Shown piece after piece: positions 30,882 to 41,762 of a stretch of 64,000 bases of DNA. This DNA comes from an uncultured Pelagibacteraceae bacterium (GTDB lineage: Bacteria > Pseudomonadota > Alphaproteobacteria > Pelagibacterales > Pelagibacteraceae). Where the stretch lies: the NCBI GenBank assembly GCA_902609915.1, contig CACLTO010000004.1:1-64000 (forward strand), in the 5' to 3' direction. The stretch's first letter is position 1. The number at the start of each line of letters is the position of its first letter. Below the pieces are notes generated by a model, which was given only the letters and a program-made list of their open reading frames with translations, was not told where the DNA came from and ran no database searches. Made by a program: the position numbers and the translations under genes.

Positions 30882-31552
30882 CTAAAAACTCTCCAATATA
30901 AAATCATTAGTACAAGATATAAACCTTGAACTATATTCATCCCTTTGTATTTTTCACTAGATAAAGCTTCAATGGGAATTTGATCTATCTTACAATTATT
31001 TTTAACTGCATTACAAGTAATTTCTGCATCAGCAAAATAATGATTTATTCCAGTAGAATGCCAGTTAATTTTACTTTCTATTGAAGTGTCAAATATTCTT
31101 AGACCAGATTGAATATCAAAGAGTTTTTTTTTATAAACTAAAGAGAATAATCTTTGTAAAATAATTGTGCCTATCCTTTTTTTTAAATTTAGGTCAATTA
31201 AATTTTTCCTATAACCAATAATTAATTCACTATTTTCATCATAAATTTTTTTACAAATCTTTATCAAATCATTTGTTTTGTGTTGTCCATCTGCATCCAT
31301 GAAGGCTAAATATTTAAATTTTCGAATTTTTGCAAATTGCAATGCTGTTTTCATTGATCCAGATTTACCTAAATTATATTTATGTTTTATTAAAAATATA
31401 GGAAAATTTTCTATTTTTTTTATTGTTTGATCTTCTGAATTATTATCTACAACTAAAACATATTTAAATTTTTTACATACTTCATTTAAGACTTCAGAAA
31501 TATTTTTTTGTTCATTGTATGCTGGAATAGCTACAAGAATATCGTCAAACAT
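30878..31552 (-). CDS. glycosyltransferase family 2 (polyprenyl-phosphate glycosyltransferase-like)
   Basis: VAIPAYNEQKNISEVLNEV, VVDNNSED, AFMDADGQH. Confidence 0.9.
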   Translation of the reverse strand: MFDDILVAIPAYNEQKNISEVLNEVCKKFKYVLVVDNNSEDQTIKKIENFPIFLIKHKYNLGKSGSMKTALQFAKIRKFKYLAFMDADGQHKTNDLIKICKKIYDENSELIIGYRKNLIDLNLKKRIGTIILQRLFSLVYKKKLFDIQSGLRIFDTSIESKINWHSTGINHYFADAEITCNAVKNNCKIDQIPIEALSSEKYKGMNIVQGLYLVLMILYWRVFR

Positions 31553-32222
31553 TTTTATAATTTTTTTTTTTATAAAGTTTTAGTTGTTTAAGATTATCAA
31601 TAGTAAACCAATTTTTTGGACAAATATCTGAAACTATCAATTTTTTTTTTAACATAAGCGTATTCCAAATTTTATTAAAATCATCAGTTTTTTTTATAAT
31701 TTTGCAAATTCTATATGGGTTTACTACTTGTATTCCTGAACAGTAAATGTCGCTTTTAATTTTTCTAGATAAATTTGTAACAATGTTATTTTTTCTATGA
31801 ATATAATCTCCATCTAAATCTTTTACAGGTTTTACTGGTATGAGAAAACATTCTGGTTCACCTTTCATCTTATAATCTTTTTCAATCAAATTAAAATTAA
31901 TTTTAGTAATATTATCACACGTTAGAACAAAAATTGGTTCATCTATATATTTAAATGGAAAGTTGAAAATCCACCATGCGTTACCTTTTTTATCCGTGTT
32001 GATTACTGAATTAACTTTATTCTCAATTACATGCTTTGCTAGCATACTTCCTTTGTAACCAACTGTTATATGAATATTTTTAATATATTTTTGAATTTTT
32101 TTTATCCCACTTAAAATTAAAGTTTGATTCTTAATTTTCACCATTGCTTTTGGAATTTTGTTAGTTTTAGGCCTTAACCTAACACCCCTGCCAGCAGCTA
32201 AAATTACAGCATGATTAATCAT
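31545..32222 (-). CDS. sugar nucleotidyltransferase-like protein
   Basis: HAVILAAGRGVRLRPKTNKIPKAMVKIKN nucleotidyltransferase signature. Confidence 0.88.
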   Translation of the reverse strand: MINHAVILAAGRGVRLRPKTNKIPKAMVKIKNQTLILSGIKKIQKYIKNIHITVGYKGSMLAKHVIENKVNSVINTDKKGNAWWIFNFPFKYIDEPIFVLTCDNITKINFNLIEKDYKMKGEPECFLIPVKPVKDLDGDYIHRKNNIVTNLSRKIKSDIYCSGIQVVNPYRICKIIKKTDDFNKIWNTLMLKKKLIVSDICPKNWFTIDNLKQLKLYKKKNYKNV

Positions 32223-32232
32223 TAATTAAATT

Positions 32233-33174
32233 TTAAATACCAATTTTTATAAGCTTCAAAATTTCCTCTCTGTTTAATTTTGTAGCATTTTCAGATGACA
32301 CAATTTTTTTCAGTGGTTTTTTAGATTTTTTTTCAAAATCAATTAAATAATAAATTTTTCCTTTTTTCCTATATTTTTGAGTAAATTTTAATTCGTTTTG
32401 ACCTATCAAATACTCATCAATCCTGTCTCCTTTTCTAATATTAATAATTTTGTAACTTCCACCATACTTTTTTGTCCAAACTTTAATAATATCTATTAAT
32501 TTACATGATTTCATATTTGCGCAGAGAATTTTACCGCTAAATCTTTGACTTTCACTTAAGGCATATAAAACAAGATCTACTGCATCATGTATAGTAAAAA
32601 AAAATCTTCTCATATAAGGGCCTGTGGTTAGAATTTTTTTGTTTCTTTTAAACATTTGACTCCATATTGGTAGTACTGATCCTGTTGACCAAGCAACATT
32701 ACCATATCTAACACACAAAAATTTAGTTTTGGAATTACTATTTGCATTCAGGAATAATTTTTCCATGGCTGCCTTACTAAAACCATAAAAATTTTTTATT
32801 GGTTGAGTTGCTTTATCAGTAGAAATTCCAATGACAGTTTTGACATTTCTCTCAATTGAAACTCTTGCAATATTTGTTGAACCTAAAATATTTACATCAG
32901 AACATTCAAAGGGAAATTTCTCAGATATATCGACAAACTTAGTTGCTGCAGCATGTATAATAATTTCTGGTTTACAATAAATTATGGCATCTCTAACGGA
33001 CTCTATATTTGTAACATCTAAAGGTATTGCCTCACATCCAGTCTTAAGACTCGCATCATAATTCCTTTTTTGATTCCTAGAACCTATGAAAACTTTATAT
33101 TTTTTTTTGAGATTTAATGCCAAATTAACTCCCAAATATCCACTTCCACCAGTTATAAGTAAGTTTTTTTTCAT
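32233..33174 (-). CDS. NAD-dependent sugar epimerase/dehydratase (CapD/polysaccharide biosynthesis type)
   Basis: LITGGSGYLGVNLALNL, GISTDKATQPIKNFYGFSKAAMEKLF. Confidence 0.88.
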   Translation of the reverse strand: MKKNLLITGGSGYLGVNLALNLKKKYKVFIGSRNQKRNYDASLKTGCEAIPLDVTNIESVRDAIIYCKPEIIIHAAATKFVDISEKFPFECSDVNILGSTNIARVSIERNVKTVIGISTDKATQPIKNFYGFSKAAMEKLFLNANSNSKTKFLCVRYGNVAWSTGSVLPIWSQMFKRNKKILTTGPYMRRFFFTIHDAVDLVLYALSESQRFSGKILCANMKSCKLIDIIKVWTKKYGGSYKIINIRKGDRIDEYLIGQNELKFTQKYRKKGKIYYLIDFEKKSKKPLKKIVSSENATKLNREEILKLIKIGI

Positions 33175-33356
33175 ATAATCAATATTTTAAAAAAATAATC
33201 TATACAATTTATTAACAAATTTAATTATATTTTTACATCTAAAAAATTTATTTGCGCTAATAAAAAATCGTGATTGAACTCATTTATATTGACAACTAAA
33301 AGTTTTTGATTTTGCTTCATAAATGAAATAATTAAGTTATTGTTTATTAAATTTCA

Positions 33357-35048
33357 ATGAAACAAAAGTATATCATTAATATTTTTATATTACTCATATT
33401 AATAATTTCTTCATTTTTACTTTTGTATAAATTTAATAATCAAAATATTGTTGGTATTGATGAATTTAAATACATAGACTGGTCAGCAAATATTTTTTCA
33501 GAAAAAGCAATTCTGAGTTATTTTAGACCTGTATTTTATATTGTTTCAAATTTTTCAACAAATCTATTTGGATTTTCTTTAAATACTTTAAAATTACCTA
33601 ATATTGCGTTTTTTTTATTTAGCGCTTTATTAATAATTAATATTAGTAAGAAGTATTTTCAAAATGAATATTTTTTATTTATTCCTTTAATTTTTTTTAT
33701 ATTTAACCCAACGATTTTAAAAGAACATACCGTTTTAAGCCCATTTTCAATTTCAAATTTCTTTATTCTTCTTAATGTTTTTTTAATCTTCAAAATTATT
33801 GAGAACAATAAACAAAAAAAATTATTTTTCATATTAGGGGTTGTAAATATATTGGGAAGTTTTTGTAGAGAAGAATTAATTTTTATTTGCCTATTAAATA
33901 TTTTTTTCTTACTAATTTCTAATAATATAAAATATCTAATCAGATATTACTTTTTAGGTTTAATTTTGACAATTATACCTTTTTTAATTTTATTTTCAGA
34001 ATTTATAGAAATTAAAAAAATAATAAGTATAGCTTTAAATGTTGTTGATAAAGAAATTAGTAGTCCAATTAGAAATACTTATTATAAAATTGATAATCAG
34101 GAATACCTGAATTTTTTATTTATTTTACCACAGAATTTAAATAGATTGTTTTCTGAATTTTTTCTTATTAAAGAATTATTTATATTTATATTACTATTTT
34201 ACATCTACTTAATTTTTTTTAAAAAAGAGAATACAAGTTTAAAAACAAAGTATCTATTAATCTTAACTATCTCATACTTAATTTTTTATTTTTATATAAG
34301 AGTTGGTAGTAAATTATTCATATTTTATGAATTTTTTTTCATAACTCTTTTAATAAATAAGTTAGAAGAATTTAGGATTAAAAAATTTCTAAATAATTTT
34401 AAAATTTTTGTTATTTTTTTATTCATATCATTTATGCAAATTTATTATAACTTTAAAAATAATGAATATTCAAACTTAATAAGTGTAAATAAAATTTTAT
34501 ATGATGAAATAATTAAAGAATATCAAGCTAATGATAAAATTTTTATTTCACCAACCTCAAATTCATTAATTCATTCACCTTTAAAATATTTTAACAGTGA
34601 GCCGAGTGAAAACTTTTCTTTAACATCTAAAATTTTTTTTGGAAAAAATGCCTTACTAATTAATGATATTTTAAATTCAAATAATGTTAATAAAGAATAC
34701 CTTAAAAACTTTATAAAAAAATCAAATATAAAATTTTTTATTTTTGAAGTTCATACAAAAAATTCAAATCAAATTTTGAAAAGAGAAAATGAAAAAAAAT
34801 TTTTAAATATTCTAAATATTAGTTTGAGTGATAAAAATGAATATTTTAAATATGATATGTCCGAATATACGTATCTTAAAAAATACGGTGCTGATTTAAA
34901 TGACTATTTTTTGGTTAATCATAAAACTTTTAACAAATTGTTACTTTCCAAACTACAAATTAAACAAATATTTTTATTTAAAGATGATAAGTTAAAACGA
35001 TTAAATGAATATAAAGAGGAACCTGGGATTTATTTGTTTTTTTTATGA
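33357..35048 (+). CDS. polytopic membrane protein, possible GT39/GT83-like glycosyltransferase
   Basis: ~563 aa, many hydrophobic segments, early acidic loop NNQNIVGIDEFKYIDW; weak family assignment. Confidence 0.55.
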   Translation: MKQKYIINIFILLILIISSFLLLYKFNNQNIVGIDEFKYIDWSANIFSEKAILSYFRPVFYIVSNFSTNLFGFSLNTLKLPNIAFFLFSALLIINISKKYFQNEYFLFIPLIFFIFNPTILKEHTVLSPFSISNFFILLNVFLIFKIIENNKQKKLFFILGVVNILGSFCREELIFICLLNIFFLLISNNIKYLIRYYFLGLILTIIPFLILFSEFIEIKKIISIALNVVDKEISSPIRNTYYKIDNQEYLNFLFILPQNLNRLFSEFFLIKELFIFILLFYIYLIFFKKENTSLKTKYLLILTISYLIFYFYIRVGSKLFIFYEFFFITLLINKLEEFRIKKFLNNFKIFVIFLFISFMQIYYNFKNNEYSNLISVNKILYDEIIKEYQANDKIFISPTSNSLIHSPLKYFNSEPSENFSLTSKIFFGKNALLINDILNSNNVNKEYLKNFIKKSNIKFFIFEVHTKNSNQILKRENEKKFLNILNISLSDKNEYFKYDMSEYTYLKKYGADLNDYFLVNHKTFNKLLLSKLQIKQIFLFKDDKLKRLNEYKEEPGIYLFFL

Positions 35049-36833
35049 AATTAAAGAAGATTGTTTTTTCATATCTTCTTTTTTAATACCAGCTACTCTA
35101 ACTGGTTTTTTCATGGCGTCTCTTCTAAATGGTTCTCCAAGTTCTTGGTTTAAGATCACCTCAATAAAGGTAGTAATTCCTTTTTTTTGATCCTCACAAG
35201 ATTGCTTTATAGCATCAGTAGTTTCATCCATTGTATTTACTTTTACACCTTTTAATCCACATGCATCTGCTACTTTAGCATAACTTAGTTCTGGATCTAA
35301 TTCAGTTCCGATGAAATTATTATCAAACCACAGTGTAGTGTTTCTTTTTTCTGCTCCCCATTGATAGTTTCTGAAAATCACCATGGTAATTGCAGGCCAC
35401 TCTTCTCTAGCACAAGAGCTCATCTCATTCATACTAATTCCAAAAGCACCATCTCCTGCAAAGCCTATAACCGGTGTGTTAGGACATCCAATTTTAGCAC
35501 CTAAGATCGATGGGAAACCATATCCGCAAGGTCCAAATAAACCAGGAGCTAAATACTTTCTTGGCTTCTCAAATGTTGGGTAAGCATTTCCAATCGCACA
35601 ATTATTTCCAATATCACTTGAAATTATGACATCTTCTGGCATTCCTGCTTGTATAGCTCGCCATGCTTGTCTCGGGGACATTCTGTCTTTATCTCTTTGT
35701 CTAGCCTCTTTGTTCCAAACAGTCCCCTCATCGTCATCTTCATGATCTAAACTTGATAATTTTTGTAACCAAGCAGATTTCGTTTGATGAATTAAATCTT
35801 TTCTTTTTTTTCTATCTATGTCTCCTGCATTAGTAGCTAATTTATCAAAAATTTGTTGAGCAACTAATTTAGCATCGCCACTTATTCCTACAGTAACTTT
35901 CTTAGTTAGACCAATTCTGTCTGGATTAATATCAACCTGAATTATGTTAGCGTTCTTTGGCCAGTAATCTATCCCATAACCTGGTAAAGTTGAAAAGGGA
36001 TTTAATCTAGTTCCTAAAGCTAAAACTACATCTGCTTTGGAAATTAATTCCATTGCAGCTTTTGATCCGTTATATCCTAAAGGTCCAACTGCTAAAGGGT
36101 GACTTCCTGGAAAACTATCATTGTGCTGGTACCCTGAACAAACAGGTGAGTCTAATTTCTCAGCAAGATTTTTTGTTTCCTCAATGGCACCACCAATTAC
36201 TACTCCTGCTCCAGACAAGATAACTGGAAATTTTGCTTTTGATAAAAGATTAGCTGCTTTTGTAATTGCTTCTGATCCACCACCTTGTCTCTCTAATCTT
36301 ACAATTGGTGGAAGTTCAATATCAATAATTTGAGTCCAATAATCTCTTGGAACGTTTATTTGAGCTGGTGCAGATCCTCTAATAGCTTTTTCTATAACTC
36401 TGTTAAGAACTTCTGCCATTCTTGAAGGATCTCTTACTTCTTCCTGATAACAAACCATATCTTTAAATAAATTCATTTGTTCAACTTCTTGGAAACCACC
36501 TTGTCCCATAGTTTTGTTTGCAGCCTGAGGTGTAACTAATAATAACGGAGTGTGATTCCAATAAGCTGTTTTAATTGGTGTTACCAAACCTGTAATACCA
36601 GGTCCATTTTGTGCAATGACCATAGACATTTTCCCTGTTGATCTTGTATAACCATCTGCAATTAATCCACCGTTCGTTTCATGAGCAACGTCCCAAAAAG
36701 TTATACCTGCATCAGGAAAAATATCTGAGATTGGCATAAATGCTGATCCAATAATTCCAAAAGCATGCTCAATCCCATGCATTTGTAAAACTTTAACAAA
36801 AGCTTCCTCAGTTGTCATTTTCGTCATTGCCAA
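35043..36833 (-). CDS. xsc: sulfoacetaldehyde acetyltransferase
   Basis: ThDP-dependent enzyme: TEEAFVKVLQMHGIEHAFGIIGSAFMPISDIFPDAGI...HETNGGLIADGYTRSTGKMSMVIAQNGPGITG, GDGAFGISMNE; very Xsc-like throughout. Confidence 0.92.
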   Translation of the reverse strand: MAMTKMTTEEAFVKVLQMHGIEHAFGIIGSAFMPISDIFPDAGITFWDVAHETNGGLIADGYTRSTGKMSMVIAQNGPGITGLVTPIKTAYWNHTPLLLVTPQAANKTMGQGGFQEVEQMNLFKDMVCYQEEVRDPSRMAEVLNRVIEKAIRGSAPAQINVPRDYWTQIIDIELPPIVRLERQGGGSEAITKAANLLSKAKFPVILSGAGVVIGGAIEETKNLAEKLDSPVCSGYQHNDSFPGSHPLAVGPLGYNGSKAAMELISKADVVLALGTRLNPFSTLPGYGIDYWPKNANIIQVDINPDRIGLTKKVTVGISGDAKLVAQQIFDKLATNAGDIDRKKRKDLIHQTKSAWLQKLSSLDHEDDDEGTVWNKEARQRDKDRMSPRQAWRAIQAGMPEDVIISSDIGNNCAIGNAYPTFEKPRKYLAPGLFGPCGYGFPSILGAKIGCPNTPVIGFAGDGAFGISMNEMSSCAREEWPAITMVIFRNYQWGAEKRNTTLWFDNNFIGTELDPELSYAKVADACGLKGVKVNTMDETTDAIKQSCEDQKKGITTFIEVILNQELGEPFRRDAMKKPVRVAGIKKEDMKKQSSLIS

Positions 36834-36935
36834 ACCTTTCTTAATCAGCGTATTTTAATATATAAAATTTAATTGTTAATTTTTGCGATTAATATATAAG
36901 ATTTTGGAAATTTCAAATAAACAATTCGACACGAT

Positions 36936-37220
36936 ATGACTACTGAAATTATAATTCACGATCAAAAAGATAACGTAGGTGTTGTAGTTATTGAAAAAAT
37001 TACCCCAAATCAAGAATGTTCCTGCTGGATTATGGAGAATGATAGCTCAACTAGCATTCAATCAAAAGATGAAATTCCTTTAGGACATAAAATAGCAATG
37101 AATGACCTAAATGAGGGTGATACGATTCTTAAATACGGACACGATATTGGAAAAGTTATCAAATCTATCAAAAAAGGTGAACATGTTCATGTTCATAACG
37201 TAAAAACAAAAAAGTGGTAA
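36936..37220 (+). CDS. suyA: (2R)-sulfolactate sulfo-lyase small subunit (SAF/UxaA N-terminal type)
   Basis: 94 aa HKIAMNDLNEGDTILKYGHDIGKVIKSIKKGEHVHVHNV; paired with SuyB-like gene. Confidence 0.82.
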   Translation: MTTEIIIHDQKDNVGVVVIEKITPNQECSCWIMENDSSTSIQSKDEIPLGHKIAMNDLNEGDTILKYGHDIGKVIKSIKKGEHVHVHNVKTKKW

Positions 37221-37223
37221 TTA

Positions 37224-38390
37224 ATGGAAATTCCAAAAAGTTTTTTAGGCTATAAAAGAGAAAATGGAAGAGCTGGAACAAGAAATCATGTAATTATTCT
37301 TCCGGTTGATGATATCTCAAATGCCTGTGCTGAAGCAGTTTCAAATAATATAAAAGGTACAATTGCTCTACCCCATTCCTATGGAAGACTACAATTTGGT
37401 GCAGATTTAGAATTACATTTTAGAACAATGATTGGAACTGGAAGTAACCCAAATGTTGCAGCGGTTATTGTAATTGGCATTGAGCCAAAGTGGACGAAAA
37501 AAATTGTTGATGGAATTTCAAAAACTGGAAAACCAGTTGAAGGATTTCATATTGAACGAACAGGAGATATTGGAACAGTAATGAAAGCTTCTAAGAAAGC
37601 CCAAGAATTTGTTATGTGGGCTTCTGAAAAACAAAGAGAAGAATGTCCAATAAGTGATTTATGGATTTCAGTTAAATGTGGTGAGTCTGATACCACATCA
37701 GGTTTGGCATCTAATCCAACAGTTGGAAATTTAATGGATAAACTGGAACCACTGGGTGTTCACTTGTGTTTTGGTGAGACATCAGAGCTTACAGGGGCAG
37801 AAAAAGTTTGCGCAACAAGAGGAGCTACACAAGAAGCTTCAGATAAATTTATGAAAACCTGGAGTGCATATAATGATTTTATTTTAAAAGAGGCAACAGA
37901 CGATCTTTCTGAAAGTCAACCAACAGCAGGCAACATTGCCGGTGGTTTGACAACTATTGAGGAAAAAGCATTTGGAAACTTTCAAAAAATTGGAAATTGT
38001 AAATTTGTAGATGTCCTTGAACCAGCAGAAGAACCTAAAAAAGGTAAAGGTTTATATTTTATGGATACTTCTTCAGCAGCAGCTGAATGTGTAACACTCC
38101 AAGCTGCAGCGGGATTTAACATTCATTTATTTCCAACTGGTCAAGGTAATATTGTGGGAAATCCAATAGAGCCTGTTGTTAAGTTAACAGCTAATCCATT
38201 AACTGCAAAAAGTATGAGTGAACATGTAGATTGTGATGTTTCAAAAATTCTTTCAAGAGAAATGAATTTATCAGAAGCAGGAGATAAACTTATTGAAACA
38301 ACTCTAAGAGTTGCTAATGGAAGATTAACCTGTGCAGAAGCTTTAGGTCATAAAGAATTTGTTATGACCAAACTTTATAGAAGTGCATAA
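37224..38390 (+). CDS. suyB: (2R)-sulfolactate sulfo-lyase large subunit (UxaA C-terminal type)
   Basis: [74 protein letters not shown]. Confidence 0.85.
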   Translation: MEIPKSFLGYKRENGRAGTRNHVIILPVDDISNACAEAVSNNIKGTIALPHSYGRLQFGADLELHFRTMIGTGSNPNVAAVIVIGIEPKWTKKIVDGISKTGKPVEGFHIERTGDIGTVMKASKKAQEFVMWASEKQREECPISDLWISVKCGESDTTSGLASNPTVGNLMDKLEPLGVHLCFGETSELTGAEKVCATRGATQEASDKFMKTWSAYNDFILKEATDDLSESQPTAGNIAGGLTTIEEKAFGNFQKIGNCKFVDVLEPAEEPKKGKGLYFMDTSSAAAECVTLQAAAGFNIHLFPTGQGNIVGNPIEPVVKLTANPLTAKSMSEHVDCDVSKILSREMNLSEAGDKLIETTLRVANGRLTCAEALGHKEFVMTKLYRSA

Positions 38391-38404
38391 TTATTTTATT
38401 TAAG

Positions 38405-39478
38405 ATGGAATACAATAAATATTTGGTTGTAGTACCAGGTATAATACTTGCATTTATTCTTTACTCTCTTTCTCAAGGTTTTAATAACATAATTGGAATT
38501 GAGCTTTTGGGATACAGCAAAAGTCCTATATCTACAGCAATGATAGCAATTTTGTTAGGAATTTTTTTTGGTAATTTTTTTAAAATTCGGGAAAGTTTTC
38601 AAAGAGGTTTGGATTTTAGTAGAGACTATATATTGAAACTTGGAATTATTTGTTTAGGTATACAGTTAAAACCTTTTGAATTTTTGAATTTTGGAAAAAT
38701 AGCAATTCCGTTAATATTAATCTGTATAATAAGTGTCCTAATCGTTATTAAATTATTAATTAAAAAACTTAAAATACCAACTAGAATGGCTTACCTAATA
38801 TCAATAGGTAGTACCGTTTGTGGAACTACTGCAATAATGGCAACGGCGCCAGTGATAAAAGCAAATAAAAGCGAAGTATCTTATGCAATTGCAAATATTA
38901 CTTTATTCGGAATATTATCAATGTTGTTATATCCATACTTTTCAAATTTTTATTTTAATGGAAACTCCTTATTTGTAGGTCTTTTTTTGGGAACTGCTAT
39001 ACATGAAACCTCTCAGGTTGCAGCAGCTGGTCTCATTTATGACCAACAATTTAATAGTCCTGAAACACTAAACATTGCAACAGTCACAAAACTTATAAGA
39101 AACACTTTCCTAATAATAATGATTCCACTGTTTGCTTTTCTTTACAACAGAGGTAAAACAAAAGATAAAAATTATTCCATTTTGAGCATATTTCCTTATT
39201 TTATTTTAGGTTTTATTGGAATGATAATTTTTCGAAATATTGGAGATCATTTTTTTTCAACTGCTACTAATTATAATTGGATTGAGGTGATAAATTTTAT
39301 TAAAGCTAGTTCTAAGATTTTTTTAACAATGGCTATGGCAGCAATAGGCTTATCAACAAATTTGAAAGATATTAAAAATATGGGACACAAGCCATTTGTT
39401 GTTGGATTTGTATCAATGTTAACTGTAGGGATTGTTAGCATCCTTACAATTGAAACATATTTAAGATTATTTACTTAG
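38405..39478 (+). CDS. YeiH/UPF0324-type putative sulfate/anion exporter
   Basis: GSTVCGTTAIMATAPVIKA, GTAIHETSQVAAAG, KLIRNTFLI are YeiH/PSE family signatures. Confidence 0.85.
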   Translation: MEYNKYLVVVPGIILAFILYSLSQGFNNIIGIELLGYSKSPISTAMIAILLGIFFGNFFKIRESFQRGLDFSRDYILKLGIICLGIQLKPFEFLNFGKIAIPLILICIISVLIVIKLLIKKLKIPTRMAYLISIGSTVCGTTAIMATAPVIKANKSEVSYAIANITLFGILSMLLYPYFSNFYFNGNSLFVGLFLGTAIHETSQVAAAGLIYDQQFNSPETLNIATVTKLIRNTFLIIMIPLFAFLYNRGKTKDKNYSILSIFPYFILGFIGMIIFRNIGDHFFSTATNYNWIEVINFIKASSKIFLTMAMAAIGLSTNLKDIKNMGHKPFVVGFVSMLTVGIVSILTIETYLRLFT

Positions 39479-40565
39479 ATTGCTTTACCACTTTAGTAAA
39501 ATATTTTTCTCTGAACTTTGAAATTGATCTTCTAATAAATGCAGCTGCAATTCCCAATATAACTGCAAATAAAATTGAAAATAATCCATAGAAAAACGGC
39601 ATATCTTCTGAAAACTCTTTAATAAATTTTGAAAAAAAATTAAAATCTGCCGATTCTGCAGATTTGACTCCTTTCTCAATATTTTCAGCAAAAAAAGTAT
39701 CGTAGGCTATAACGATCCCAACGATTAACAATAAAATTGCTAATAAAGCTTTTAATCCTGAGCTGTCAATTTGCTCTCCAAGTTTTTGTCCTATTTGGAC
39801 ACCTATTATCGAACCTATTACTAACATTAAAACAAGCATTAGATCTATAGAGCCATAATTGATTGAGTGAAGAAATGTTACTATCACACTAACAAAAATA
39901 GTTACAAATAAAGAAGTTCCTGGAACTAGTTTTGTAGGCATTTTAATAATATAAATCATAGCTGGAACTAATATAAAAGCCCCACCTATGCCCATTATGG
40001 CTGCTATAAAGCCAACAACTAATCCGATTATTATAGGAGTAAATATACTTTCATATAATTTTGATTTAGGAAATCTCATCCTAAAAGGAAGTCCATGTAT
40101 CCAATAATGAACATGTAATTTTTTTCTCTCAACAATATTTTTTTTTGCCTTATCAATTTCACCAAGACTTTCAACCAACATTAATGTTCCAATTATTGCA
40201 AGTATATACATATAAGCTAAAGAGATTACTGTATCGATTTTTCCAATATCTTTAAAATAAGTAAAAGTGAAAATACCTAAAGTTGTTCCTATAGATCCAC
40301 CAATAACAATCATGAAACCCATTTTATAATCTAAAGTATTCTTTAACCAATGAGTGGTGGATCCTGATACAGAAGTTGCTAATATATTATTAGCCTCATT
40401 AGCAACTGCATAAGCGGGTGGAACACCCATAAAAATTAAAAAAGGTGTCATTAAAAAACCGCCTCCTACTCCAAATAGACCAGAGAGCACTCCAACAATC
40501 GCACTTAATAAAAGAATTTCAATAGGGTTAATAAAAACTTCGGCTATTGGTAAAAATACATCCAT
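39471..40565 (-). CDS. TauE/SafE family sulfite exporter-like permease
   Basis: GVLSGLFGVGGGFLMTPFLIFMGVPPAYAVANEANNI and second GFIAAIMGIGGAFILVPAMIY half repeat. Confidence 0.9.
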   Translation of the reverse strand: MDVFLPIAEVFINPIEILLLSAIVGVLSGLFGVGGGFLMTPFLIFMGVPPAYAVANEANNILATSVSGSTTHWLKNTLDYKMGFMIVIGGSIGTTLGIFTFTYFKDIGKIDTVISLAYMYILAIIGTLMLVESLGEIDKAKKNIVERKKLHVHYWIHGLPFRMRFPKSKLYESIFTPIIIGLVVGFIAAIMGIGGAFILVPAMIYIIKMPTKLVPGTSLFVTIFVSVIVTFLHSINYGSIDLMLVLMLVIGSIIGVQIGQKLGEQIDSSGLKALLAILLLIVGIVIAYDTFFAENIEKGVKSAESADFNFFSKFIKEFSEDMPFFYGLFSILFAVILGIAAAFIRRSISKFREKYFTKVVKQSK

Positions 40566-40605
40566 AAATAATTAATTTATCACTGAATATTACTGTTATA
40601 TATTG

Positions 40606-40866
40606 ATGTCAATAAAGACAAATATATTTCAAATGAAAGCTTTTTTAGTTGCCATATTTATAAACATTTTAATTTTTAATACCGCTATTAGCGCTTCAGT
40701 TAACTGTATCAACGGAAAATGTGAATTTATCAATAGTTTTCATTATAAAACTGCAAGTACATTTTGTTTACAAACTTTAACATTTGAAGATGTTGAAACA
40801 GATTATTCTTTTTTTACAATTTTAAGAACTGGAGAACAGTGTCAAGTTTATAAATCAGAAAATTAA
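40606..40866 (+). CDS. hypothetical small exported protein, cysteine-containing
   Basis: Signal peptide (possible ATG start at 40633 MKAFLVAIFINILIFNTAISA) followed by a short domain with four Cys. Confidence 0.55.
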   Translation: MSIKTNIFQMKAFLVAIFINILIFNTAISASVNCINGKCEFINSFHYKTASTFCLQTLTFEDVETDYSFFTILRTGEQCQVYKSEN

Positions 40867-40870
40867 AAAA

Positions 40871-41740
40871 TTATTTAAAAATTTCGTTAATCTCTTTATC
40901 TAAATTATTAGTCTCAGATCTAATATCTTCACTATCTAAATTAGCCTTTGATATATCGCTTAATACTTTTGAATTTATATTGTCTACTTTTACCTTATCC
41001 TTCACAAACGGAGTACCAACAATATTAGTTTTCGTTAAAGAATTGTTTAATTCATGAATTTGTTGGAAAATTTCATTTTTTTCTTGATCAACAGAATTAA
41101 AATTATTTTTGATAATTTCATATTTTTTTTTAATACTCATAACTTCACTCGATAATCTTGTATTATCTTCTTGGTAAAATTTAATTTGATCAGATAGTTC
41201 TAAAATTTGAGATTTAATCTTTAGTGTTTCGGATTGTTCTTTTTTTAAAATTTCAATATCATTTTGTAAATTTTTGTTATGTTTAATAAATCGGGTAATT
41301 GTATCTTTTAGCTCAGTATTATTGGTAATGAGTTTTTCATTGTAATCAGATACAATTTTTAACTTATTATCAAGATTATTCATGTCAGATTTTAAGTTTT
41401 CATTATTTTGCTTATGCTTTTCTATCAATAGTTTTTGGTTATTTAAAATATCTGATTGTATTTTATTTCTATCGAAAAAGATTTTTTCATCTTTCAGTTT
41501 TTTTATTTGTAATTCCTGATTATTAATTTTTTTTGAAATTTCTGAAGTTTTTTCTTTTACACTATCCTCTATTGTTTGAGCACTTTTCTTAATTTCAGAA
41601 AATTCTTTATCTATTATATTTTGCTTATCATAAATTAAATCGTTTTTTTTATTTAAAGCTGCTTCTGCTTCCTCAATTAAATTTAATGTTTCACTTGGAA
41701 GATCATTACTTTTTGGAGTAGAATTCTTGCTATCACTCAT
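40871..41740 (-). CDS. coiled-coil protein, paralogous over central/C-terminal half to 42481..43590
   Basis: Long heptad-rich sequence; ELKDTITRFIKHNKNLQNDIEIL...QIKFYQEDNTRLSSEVMSIKKK...LDKEINEIFK. Confidence 0.8.
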   Translation of the reverse strand: MSDSKNSTPKSNDLPSETLNLIEEAEAALNKKNDLIYDKQNIIDKEFSEIKKSAQTIEDSVKEKTSEISKKINNQELQIKKLKDEKIFFDRNKIQSDILNNQKLLIEKHKQNNENLKSDMNNLDNKLKIVSDYNEKLITNNTELKDTITRFIKHNKNLQNDIEILKKEQSETLKIKSQILELSDQIKFYQEDNTRLSSEVMSIKKKYEIIKNNFNSVDQEKNEIFQQIHELNNSLTKTNIVGTPFVKDKVKVDNINSKVLSDISKANLDSEDIRSETNNLDKEINEIFK

Positions 41741-41762
41741 AAATCAAAAATTTTATACTTTT

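Noticed and set aside
39485-39691. Minus ORF of 68 aa
   Set aside because: Alternate frame within the TauE/SafE-like gene; low-complexity, no independent support.
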